A stretch of 5,730 nucleotides of DNA. Origin: Porphyromonadaceae bacterium. Lineage in GTDB: Bacteria > Bacteroidota > Bacteroidia > Bacteroidales > Tannerellaceae. Positions 1-5,693 of this stretch are shown here, piece by piece. A program made the translations under genes and the position numbers. The stretch is from the NCBI GenBank assembly GCA_003517945.1, contig DOZP01000042.1, positions 1 to 5,730 on the forward strand, written 5' to 3'. Below the pieces are notes generated by a model. That model did not search any database, was not told where the DNA came from, and saw nothing but the letters and a program-made list of their open reading frames with translations. Within the stretch, counting starts at the first letter, position 1; each line of letters begins with the position of its first letter.

Positions 1-107
1 TCTTCGTAGGATTGAAAGTAATCTTCCTTTCCGTGGGTTACATGAACTATTCCTTTTTCGGGAACAGAACGATACGCATTTTCTATGATTGAAACAAGTG
101 TATTCAT
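1..107 (-). CDS. N-terminal fragment of an AMP-forming acyl/aminoacyl ligase (NRPS-loading-like), runs off the window
   Basis: Reading leftwards from the ATG at 107 gives 35 complete codons with no stop; the gene continues beyond base 1. The start reads MNTLVSIIENAYRSVPEKG, followed by IVHVTHGKEDYFQSYEE (residues 20-36, the last codon being cut). This fits the extreme N-terminus of ANL-superfamily adenylating enzymes, especially fatty-acyl-AMP ligases and NRPS loading modules, which carry a short helix, then a G-I-x-(H/Y/F)-(V/I) strand, a turn, and an aromatic-x-SY-x-x-L segment opening the ligase domain. Such enzymes use ATP to make an acyl-AMP and pass it to CoA or a carrier-protein thiol. 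The catalytic P-loop and core motifs lie outside the window, so the family call rests on about 36 residues. It starts 24 bp after the lipoprotein stop on the same strand, so it is probably the third gene of the receptor operon. The alternative is an unrelated protein with a chance resemblance. Confidence 0.6.
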   Translation of the reverse strand, partial: MNTLVSIIENAYRSVPEKGIVHVTHGKEDYFQSYE

Positions 108-117
108 TAATCATATA

Positions 118-123
118 TCCTTT
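118..123 (-). promoter_or_regulatory. Shine-Dalgarno-like AAAGGA before the ligase gene
   Basis: On the minus strand AAAGGA lies 10 nt before the ATG at 107. A second, out-of-frame ATG sits only 3 nt after AAAGGA, too close for normal initiation, and its frame gives an unconvincing Cys/Arg/Ser-rich peptide. The spacing therefore favours the start at 107. Bacteroidota often initiate without this motif, so its role is only probable. Confidence 0.4.
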
Positions 124-131
124 CTTTCTCT

Positions 132-1310
132 CTAAAACTTGGCGAAATAGAATGGCGAACCTTGCGTACTCACCTTCTTTCCAATTACTTTTCCGGTTTT
201 GTAGTCATACAGGTAATAACCGATTCCCTGTTCACCTGCCATGCCGAATACAATATAGTTGTCGTATATTCCCACGCATGCCGACCAACCGGTGGTGGGC
301 GGCAAATCCAATTTACAGAAAGTCTTGCCGTATATATCCAATTCAAACGGTTGCATGGATTTGTCATTTACATAATCAGGCGGATTACTTGCATTGGCAG
401 AGACATTCAGGTAAGTATAGAGTTTCCCGCTTCCGGCATATACCTTGGGATACATATAATCTGCGGCATTTCCGGCAATACCTTCAATGGATTGGCCTTT
501 TATCGGGAAATAATAAGACTTGTCGAATTCGGTTTCCCCCTTTTTAACACGTAAAAGCCCGTCGTTCTCGCTGCTGTATCCGAATCCTCCTGAACAATAG
601 AAATAAATATCTCCGTTTTCATCTATAAAAGGATCACCCGCAGGGCCGCCGGAACCAATCATTCCGGCACGGTAGTCGCTGATCATTTTCACCGGTTCGT
701 CCGTTACCGTATTGATAATGGCGATATGACCGCCAGGATTGGGATTAGACAATGATTTTGCTTGCCACAGGGTAACATACAACAGGTTGTCACGGATGAT
801 AATGCCTATCGGCTCGGGATTGTTATCGCCTTCGCCAATCGCATATCGGGACAAATCAATTTCTTTCAGAATGGTCATCGAAGAAGGATTGAATACAATC
901 ACCTTTCCTGTTCCGGAAGCCGTAATATATCCTTTATGATCGTTCAAAAATGCCATAGCATTTGTCGCCGATTTTGCAGGAAGGAGAACCGTATTGCCCG
1001 ACTTTTCCAACCTATTGATATTTTTCTTGTACTTGAATAAACGGTCGGTAGTTTCTTCCAGCACAAAGACATAATCCTTGTACGTGAAAATATAACCTAA
1101 CTTGTCATGCACCAATGCATTGGCAGTTGTTGTCTTCTCGACATTTAAATCTTCAAACAGGTCAATATATGATTGGTCATCAATCATAACACTGTGCAGA
1201 CATGTCGTAGTATCAGGACGACCATTGGGATTCGGGTCATCTTTATCACATGCAGAGAAAATAAGGGCTATCCCTGCCAGGCTCACCCATAGGAATTCAT
1301 TTGTTTTCAT
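132..1310 (-). CDS. DUF4374-type surface lipoprotein (XusB-like ligand-binding candidate)
   Basis: A 392-residue lipoprotein. Residues 1-20 form a signal peptide ending in the lipobox F-S-A-C, with the acylated Cys at 21. The next residues D-K-D-D match the acidic surface-export signal of Bacteroidota lipoproteins, so the protein is probably displayed outside the outer membrane. The mature part has recurring beta-strand and turn units typical of a propeller: residues 126-152 (GYITASGTGKVIVFN core), 175-210, 232-270 with a glycine-rich SGGFGYSS turn, and 348-380 ending YDYKTGKVIGKKV. Length and style agree with the DUF4374 family, which is often encoded beside TonB-dependent receptors. From memory, XusB of B. 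thetaiotaomicron, which binds ferric enterobactin at the cell surface, is the functional model. Placement 38 bp downstream of the receptor suggests that it captures ligand for that receptor. The family call comes from overall pattern, since no catalytic motif is visible; the ligand is unknown. Confidence 0.9.
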   Translation of the reverse strand: MKTNEFLWVSLAGIALIFSACDKDDPNPNGRPDTTTCLHSVMIDDQSYIDLFEDLNVEKTTTANALVHDKLGYIFTYKDYVFVLEETTDRLFKYKKNINRLEKSGNTVLLPAKSATNAMAFLNDHKGYITASGTGKVIVFNPSSMTILKEIDLSRYAIGEGDNNPEPIGIIIRDNLLYVTLWQAKSLSNPNPGGHIAIINTVTDEPVKMISDYRAGMIGSGGPAGDPFIDENGDIYFYCSGGFGYSSENDGLLRVKKGETEFDKSYYFPIKGQSIEGIAGNAADYMYPKVYAGSGKLYTYLNVSANASNPPDYVNDKSMQPFELDIYGKTFCKLDLPPTTGWSACVGIYDNYIVFGMAGEQGIGYYLYDYKTGKVIGKKVSTQGSPFYFAKF

Positions 1311-1348
1311 TTTCTTACTTTTTATTTATGATACATTTTTTGATTTTA

Positions 1349-3805
1349 CTAAAGTTGCATGGCTCCGCCTTCCGATTTATCTTTAAACCAGTTGTATCTG
1401 ATTTTTATTCCGAATGTTCTTCCGGGTAACGGCATCTTGTAATCGTTGTAAATGGTTTTATCCAGTATATTATTTACGTAAAAGCATACGGATAGCTGGT
1501 TTTTGAAAAATGATTGCTGTATGCCTGCCGAGAAATTATAATAAGCCGGAATTGTCCATTTTACTTTTTGATCTTTTTGTGATGATAGTTTCCATGCGTT
1601 GCAATAGTCGCCTACATAGGAAACATCGGCGTATATCCGCGACAGTTCGCCTTTTAACAGCCAGTCGCTTCGGTGATATTCCACTCCGCCATTGTAATAG
1701 AATGACGGGATATTAGGAATCTCTAACTTGTATGTCGGATTTTCCACGGTTTTATCATTTGTTTTCCATCGCAGCATATCGCGCATGGATTGATAGGTGA
1801 TATTGAAATAGGCATACCAGTCGGGTGTTACATCTATTTTCAAGTCTAAATCCATGCCTTTAATTTCCGTTTTACCCAGATTGACGTATGCCATACGGGT
1901 ATCGGCAGGCATCAGCCGTATCAGGTTGGAAGCGTTCATGTAAAACCCGTTTATTTCAGCTTGAATGCGGGTTAGTCCCCATGCATTCGCCCTGTCGAAT
2001 AACCATCCTAAATTGATATTGTCGCTTTTTTCCGGTTTCAGGTTGACGGACGATTTTACGCTTATACCATCGCCGAACAGTTCTCCCGGATCGGGCAAGC
2101 GCAGCGTATGTTCAAACGATGCTTTCACTCTCATTCCACGAAAAAAATGATAACTGATTCCTTCGTTATAGCCCCATAACAAATCGTTATTGCTTGTTTC
2201 CCCGGGTGTCTTTTTTATACTGTTTTCGTCATACGAACTTTCATCGGTCGTACGGAACACTTGGGAATAGAGGTAGTACACTTTTAGGGCCGCAGTATTT
2301 TGAAACTTCTTATTTCTGCTGAAAAAAGAGTAGGTAAATCCCGTTACATTTCCGGTCATCTTACTGGGAAAACCGCTGGGATCAAAACCGATATAGGCTT
2401 CCACATAATCATCTTTAGGGGTTCGTTTCGAGAAAACAAATTGATTGTTCAGATTCAATTGATGACTGCTGCTTATTTCATATTTCAGATTCAGCTTACT
2501 ACGTAGCTCTCTTGTCCGGTCGTTCGACAGGTTGAATATCCGGTCGGATGTTTCGCCCTGATTGGAGTTTTGTTCTCCTGTCCATTGGAAAATATGTCCT
2601 ACGGTGTCCACCAAATGGGTATTTACCGCTGCATAAACCGATGAAAATTTTAAATCAAGACCTTTCAGGATAAAATCATTCTTTTCCAGTTTGAGTGCAG
2701 GCATTATATTGGAACCATGTGTATGCGCATAACGGGAATCAAATGATATTTCCTGTAATTCCTTGTAGTTTTTATATCCGGTGCATTCCAACTCTATTTT
2801 ATCAAACCAGAGTTTGGTAAATATCACAGAACCGCTAAGGATAGATGAACGGTATTTGTCGTTATTCCTCCTTACATGAGAATAGGGTTCAGCGGGGTAG
2901 TCGGGATCGAAAGCCCTTAAATCCATCGGATAATTGTTGTCTGCACGGTTGTGCAAAAGAGCAAATCCTAACTGTATGCCGGGTTTTTCAAACAATTTCT
3001 TCCCACTTACAGTAAACCGCATGTTTCCATACGATCCCTTTTCGGCAATAGCCCCAATCATATCACAATTTGCTTCCCGCGTTACAATATTGATCGCACC
3101 GCCTAAACCGTCGCCGCCATATTCCGCCGGAACAATGCCCTTATAAACTTCAACCCGCTCGATAATATCAACAGGTAAATCGTTAATGTCGAATGAGCCA
3201 TCGGGACTGTTCAGGGCAAAGCCGTCAATGAAAACAGCCACACGCTTTCCTTCCAAACCATGAACCGACACACGGCTTTTGCTTCCCAAACCGCCTTCTT
3301 TACGAATGGTCAGACCGGATGTGCGGGTCAATACTTCTTCAATTCCCGACGATCTTCCCATCATCTTACGTCCGTCAATAACAGAAACCGCCATCGGACT
3401 TTCTTTAATCTCTTTCATAATTGCCCGATTGCCCTTCTTTGCAGTAACAGCTACTTCACCCAACAACAATGTACTTTCTTCCATTTTGAAGTTCTTCGTA
3501 ACCGAACTGCCTCCCAGAAGAAGTTTTTGAGTTATTTGATGATATCCGATATAGGATACAACAACGGAATATTCACCCGGTAGTATTTTGATCGTATAGC
3601 GACCTTTAGCATCAGTTACCGCCCCTTCGTTCAGTTCGTTTATCCAAATGTTAGCGCCATATAACGGCACATTTGATTTATCGGTAACTATCCCGGAAAG
3701 TACGGTTTTACTGCTATGAGATGTCGTTGGTTGGGAATATCCCAGTATGGCTATCAGTATGAAACATACTATGATAGCAACTTTCTTCGTTTTTAAAATA
3801 CCCAT
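1349..3805 (-). CDS. TonB-dependent outer-membrane receptor with carboxypeptidase-regulatory-like N-terminal domain
   Basis: Imports a ligand across the outer membrane using TonB/ExbBD energy. Numbered from the ATG at 3805 (818 residues): signal peptide 1-24 with a KTKK n-region and cleavage before Q25; carboxypeptidase-regulatory-like beta-sandwich about 35-108, containing GIVTD and a DAKGRYTIKILPGEYSVVV segment; TonB-box-like EVAVTA at 117-122; plug about 130-242 with SVIDG, GLEGKRVAVFIDG, VDIIERVEVYKG and the AEYGGDGLGGAINIV signature; then a 22-strand-type barrel to about 807. The plug and fold fit siderophore, haem or cobalamin-type receptors. No SusD partner is adjacent, which argues against a SusC glycan importer. 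The in-frame ATG at 3889 lies upstream of the predicted promoter box and is unlikely; the ATG at 3835 is a real alternative (828 residues) but lengthens the n-region. An 11-residue polar tail follows the last aromatic residues (W806-F807), whereas most barrels end on an aromatic. Ligand unknown; a metallophore is inferred from the PchR-like neighbour and the DUF4374 partner. Confidence 0.95.
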   Translation of the reverse strand: MGILKTKKVAIIVCFILIAILGYSQPTTSHSSKTVLSGIVTDKSNVPLYGANIWINELNEGAVTDAKGRYTIKILPGEYSVVVSYIGYHQITQKLLLGGSSVTKNFKMEESTLLLGEVAVTAKKGNRAIMKEIKESPMAVSVIDGRKMMGRSSGIEEVLTRTSGLTIRKEGGLGSKSRVSVHGLEGKRVAVFIDGFALNSPDGSFDINDLPVDIIERVEVYKGIVPAEYGGDGLGGAINIVTREANCDMIGAIAEKGSYGNMRFTVSGKKLFEKPGIQLGFALLHNRADNNYPMDLRAFDPDYPAEPYSHVRRNNDKYRSSILSGSVIFTKLWFDKIELECTGYKNYKELQEISFDSRYAHTHGSNIMPALKLEKNDFILKGLDLKFSSVYAAVNTHLVDTVGHIFQWTGEQNSNQGETSDRIFNLSNDRTRELRSKLNLKYEISSSHQLNLNNQFVFSKRTPKDDYVEAYIGFDPSGFPSKMTGNVTGFTYSFFSRNKKFQNTAALKVYYLYSQVFRTTDESSYDENSIKKTPGETSNNDLLWGYNEGISYHFFRGMRVKASFEHTLRLPDPGELFGDGISVKSSVNLKPEKSDNINLGWLFDRANAWGLTRIQAEINGFYMNASNLIRLMPADTRMAYVNLGKTEIKGMDLDLKIDVTPDWYAYFNITYQSMRDMLRWKTNDKTVENPTYKLEIPNIPSFYYNGGVEYHRSDWLLKGELSRIYADVSYVGDYCNAWKLSSQKDQKVKWTIPAYYNFSAGIQQSFFKNQLSVCFYVNNILDKTIYNDYKMPLPGRTFGIKIRYNWFKDKSEGGAMQL

Positions 3806-3814
3806 TTTAGGGGA

Positions 3815-3845
3815 TTGATCGGTTAGATATATCATTGTATTTTTG
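3815..3845 (+). promoter_or_regulatory. Promoter for the AraC/PchR-like regulator
   Basis: On the plus strand TATTTTTG (3838-3845) matches TAnnTTTG exactly, and a -33-like TTG lies at 3815-3817 with a 20-nt spacer, in the expected range. Transcription would start near 3851, giving a leader of about 84 nt before the ATG at 3935. The promoter overlaps the receptor's early leader and faces the receptor promoter. By consensus it is the stronger of the two, as expected for a regulator that must be present before induction. Confidence 0.5.
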
Positions 3846-3862
3846 CTCTTAAATTCAGGATG

Positions 3863-3889
3863 CAAAAGTACCGGGCCTGACCGGCTCAA
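3863..3889 (-). promoter_or_regulatory. Receptor-operon promoter (TAnnTTTG -7 box, weak -33)
   Basis: On the minus strand TACTTTTG (3870-3863) is an exact match to the Bacteroidota primary-sigma -7 consensus TAnnTTTG, followed by the common GCATCC context. Transcription would begin near 3857, giving a leader of about 50 nt to the ATG at 3805 or about 20 nt to 3835. The only -33-like element is TTG (3889-3887), with a 16-nt spacer instead of about 19-21. Nothing at the correct distance matches, so the promoter looks weak without an activator. It also excludes the ATG at 3889 as a start. Confidence 0.55.
3871..3884. promoter_or_regulatory. GC-rich imperfect palindrome in the receptor-promoter spacer
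   Basis: CCGGGCCTGACCGG consists of two CCGG arms around six bases, with one further inner C/G pair matching. It abuts the receptor -7 box directly and fills most of the spacer up to the TTG. It is GC-rich against AT-rich surroundings. A repressor or regulator half-site is possible from position, but no known motif was recognised and CCGG is itself palindromic, so chance is a serious alternative. Confidence 0.2.
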
Positions 3890-3907
3890 TGCTTACCCTG
3901 GAAGTAG

Positions 3908-3923
3908 TCAAATTTTAATATGA
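3908..3923. promoter_or_regulatory. AT-rich imperfect palindrome, candidate operator
   Basis: TCAAATTTTAATATGA reads as TCAnATTnnAATnTGA, with six of eight base pairs symmetric. Relative to the predicted receptor transcription start it covers about -51 to -66, a usual place for an activator. It also lies in the regulator's leader, about 57-72 nt past that gene's start site, where binding could block its own transcription. AraC proteins more often bind direct repeats, and AT-rich DNA gives chance palindromes, so support is modest. No canonical Fur box was recognised here. Confidence 0.3.
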
Positions 3924-3934
3924 GGTATTTTTAG

Positions 3935-4930
3935 ATGAGTGTTAAATTAGTAAGTAAGGATTTACAGGAAATGATAGCGGAATATCCTATCCATACGTTT
4001 TCTATGGGAAACGAATTGGAAGAGAACAGGGTAGCCATTGATAATGATTATGGCAAATCAACTACCAGAGAACTGAAAACATGCAATTTTTGCATTGCAG
4101 AATCCAACATCCAATGTCATGACAACTGCAAACTGTATTCCGAGTCGGAAATCAGCGATGTATTCTGTTTTTGTGCCATTTTGCATGGCAATGTCACTTG
4201 TTACTATAAGAGGGAAGAAAACTGGATAGCCGGACATGCCAACATGCTTTCGGCAAAAGAAGGAATGAAGGGATATCACTGTTTTGCCAGAAACAAACCG
4301 ATCAGAACGGTTGACTTTATGTTGTCGCCCACATATATGGAGCGGATAGCCAATTGGTATCCCCATTTATTCGATAGTATCGTTAATCGTTTTTTAGGTG
4401 AAAAATCGTTTAGGGTATTTCCTGAAAATGTGAAGTTCTGCCCTGAAATAAGGCGGCTCTTGGATACCATGCTGGATTATAAAGTCGCCGGAAATGCCGC
4501 AGCCATGTATTTGGATTCCAAGGTTCTGGAAGTGTTGTCGCTGATTATATGCAAAACTTCACAGGAAAATTGTTCCGCCTGTGCCTGCTATTCCTCAAAA
4601 GATAACGATAAGCTTTTCCATGTAAAAACCATCATCGAGCAACGGTATCAAGAATCGCTGTCACTGCATCAATTGGCATTAATGGCAGGGACAAATGTTT
4701 GTAAGCTGAAAACGGGATTCAAAGCCTTGTTCGGTACAACCGTATTTGAATACCTTTTCGATTACCGTATGGAATTGGCATGCAAATATTTGCTGGATAC
4801 GGAGCTATCCATACAGGAAATAGCAGACCGCATCGGTTATGAATATCATTCGCATTTCTCCACAGCGTTTAAACGGAAGTTCGGGCTGTCGCCGTTGGAG
4901 TACCGAACTATTGGGCTACAAAAGGGATAA
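3935..4930 (+). CDS. AraC-family transcriptional regulator, PchR/YbtA-like, unusually cysteine-rich
   Basis: A 331-residue DNA-binding regulator. The C-terminal AraC domain (about 228-325) has two helix-turn-helix units: 243-268, containing GTNVCKLKTGFKALFGTTVF, and 292-320, containing SIQEIADRIGY and the SHFSTAFKRKFGLSPLEYR end. The G-T-N-x-C-K-L-K-x-G-F-K-x-L-F-G-T-T/S-V-F signature is characteristic of the PchR subfamily, whose Pseudomonas founder activates pyochelin synthesis and the FptA receptor on binding ferripyochelin in the cytoplasm. The N-terminal part (1-220) is the presumed sensor; it carries many cysteines (C50, C53, C61, C65, C78, C80, C89, then C206, C213, C216, C218), with 15 in the whole protein. 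Transcribed divergently from the receptor operon, it is the obvious candidate activator. The ATG at 3935 has no Shine-Dalgarno; later in-frame Met codons (residues 13 and 24) are possible but would trim the sensor. The ligand is inferred only. Confidence 0.94.
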   Translation: MSVKLVSKDLQEMIAEYPIHTFSMGNELEENRVAIDNDYGKSTTRELKTCNFCIAESNIQCHDNCKLYSESEISDVFCFCAILHGNVTCYYKREENWIAGHANMLSAKEGMKGYHCFARNKPIRTVDFMLSPTYMERIANWYPHLFDSIVNRFLGEKSFRVFPENVKFCPEIRRLLDTMLDYKVAGNAAAMYLDSKVLEVLSLIICKTSQENCSACACYSSKDNDKLFHVKTIIEQRYQESLSLHQLALMAGTNVCKLKTGFKALFGTTVFEYLFDYRMELACKYLLDTELSIQEIADRIGYEYHSHFSTAFKRKFGLSPLEYRTIGLQKG

Positions 4931-4942
4931 ATACTTAATGTA

Positions 4943-4968
4943 GAAATATGAAAGGTAGTTTTTATTTC
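4943..4968. terminator. Weak AT-rich hairpin between convergent genes
   Basis: GAAATA (4943-4948) and TATTTC (4963-4968) can pair, with a few extra inner A-T/G-T pairs, just after the regulator stop and across the stop codon of the convergent gene. It is the only stem seen in the 31-bp gap and could end transcription from either side. It has almost no GC and no following U-tract on either strand, so it is a poor intrinsic terminator and may be chance. Confidence 0.2.
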
Positions 4969-5489
4969 CGTTGATATTTCACCTCCAATATCCCATTTGT
5001 GTGCGATTTACTTTCAAGCAATGTCCATTTCGATTCCTTTGGTTGTTCGGGAAACAGAGGAATGCCTTTGCCCAAAATCACAGGCATGTAGGTAATACGC
5101 ATTTCATCTATCAAATCGGCGGCAAGCAAGATGGAAATCAATCCTCCGCCGCCAACCAACCAAATATCTTTACCTTCCCGGTTCCGTAATTCGGCAATGG
5201 TTTCAATAATATTTTCCGTGATAAAGCAGACGTTTTCCTGTGCGTTCCATTTGTGGTGAGATACAACATAAGTATGCAGATTCGGATAAGGCCAAATCGC
5301 ATCCATACTCAACAATTCACGATAGGTTTTGCCTCCCATGATAATCGTATCGACCTCATTGAACGGATCTGTATAACCGGAATCTATCTTTTCAGAGTTA
5401 GAAAATTCAGAAAGCCAATCCAAACTACCGTCCGGTTCGGCAATGCGCTGGTCAAGCGACGCAGCAATGTAAAGGATGATCTTTTTCAT
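4962..5489 (-). CDS. Dihydrofolate reductase family protein (RibD C-terminal domain, stand-alone)
   Basis: A 175-residue cytoplasmic protein of the small RibD_C/dihydrofolate-reductase-like family (YyaP/YwjB type), presumed NAD(P)H-dependent reductases of mostly unknown substrate. Visible family marks are the opening strand KKIILYIAASLDQRIA with DGSLDW (20-25), VDTIIMGGKTYREL (46-59), the dinucleotide-binding IWLVGGGGLI (109-118) and PVILGKGIPLFPE (136-148). The length is normal for the family and the ORF is intact. These proteins are not standard folate-pathway FolA enzymes, and nothing here supports a trimethoprim-resistance role. It converges on the regulator (31-bp gap) and is not part of the receptor operon. 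No consensus TAnnTTTG box was found directly upstream of the ATG at 5489; TTTG at about 5529-5532 (minus strand) lacks a matching -7 box. Confidence 0.93.
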   Translation of the reverse strand: MKKIILYIAASLDQRIAEPDGSLDWLSEFSNSEKIDSGYTDPFNEVDTIIMGGKTYRELLSMDAIWPYPNLHTYVVSHHKWNAQENVCFITENIIETIAELRNREGKDIWLVGGGGLISILLAADLIDEMRITYMPVILGKGIPLFPEQPKESKWTLLESKSHTNGILEVKYQRK

Positions 5490-5540
5490 GACGCTTTGTT
5501 TTAAAAGGTTTGAATTGGTTCGCCTGCGTCAAAAAAAGAA

Positions 5541-5687
5541 GCGTGAACTCACACTGCTCCGATACGAGGTACTGGTTACCCTTGAAAGAAACAAGCAAGC
5601 CCACGCTATACTATCGCATAGCATGAACATTGCGCCATCTGTCCCTTTCAATTGAAAATTACCAGTTTTCGTATCGAGACGTTCAGC
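5541..5687. repeat. Long imperfect inverted repeat, potential structured RNA or DNA cruciform
   Basis: Nested complementary segments occur in order: GC-TGAAC (5541-5548, one bulged G) with GTTCAGC (5681-5687); CGATACGA (5560-5567) with TCGTATCG (5669-5676); ACTGGT (5571-5576) with ACCAGT (5661-5666); TTGAAAG (5582-5588) with CTTTCAA (5645-5651); and an apical GCTAT (5605-5609) with ATAGC (5618-5622). Two G-U pairs (5568-5569 with 5667-5668) join two stems if the plus strand is the RNA and become A-C mismatches on the minus strand, which slightly favours a plus-strand transcript. About 33 pairs plus bulges exceed what I would expect by chance. It could be a non-coding RNA, a leader, a single-strand-folded recombination site, or a remnant of a small mobile element. 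No matching RNA family was recognised. Confidence 0.5.
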
Positions 5688-5693
5688 GAACGT
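5679..5693. repeat. Perfect short inverted repeat ACGTTC-AGC-GAACGT
   Basis: Six-base arms around a three-base centre are perfectly symmetric. The site overlaps the outer right arm of the longer inverted repeat, so the two structures are mutually exclusive when single-stranded. It may be a binding site for a dimeric protein or a recombinase; no gene is visible immediately to its right to suggest which. Confidence 0.4.

Noticed and set aside
89..1040. Several plus-strand ORFs of 60-150 codons opposite the lipoprotein gene
   Set aside because: They lie antisense to a clear lipoprotein gene, have no recognisable domains, and their Cys/His/Arg-rich composition is typical of shadow frames.
1510..3583. 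Plus-strand ORFs of about 60-107 codons inside the receptor gene
   Set aside because: They are antisense to an intact TonB-receptor frame with conserved plug and barrel motifs; no independent start signals or domains were seen.
1349..3805. SusC-type glycan importer
   Set aside because: No SusD-like gene is adjacent, the protein is shorter than typical SusC, and the partner gene and regulator fit metallophore uptake better.
4058..4470. Minus-strand ORFs opposite the regulator gene
   Set aside because: They are shadows of the AraC-family coding frame, with no family features.
4962..5489. Trimethoprim-resistance dihydrofolate reductase
   Set aside because: The motifs fit the RibD C-terminal-like family rather than FolA or plasmid Dfr enzymes, so a resistance role is unsupported.
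5531..5632. Short minus-strand ORF beginning MFMLCDSIAW
   Set aside because: It has only about 33 codons, is rich in Cys/Ser/Phe, has no domain, and lies inside the inverted repeat.
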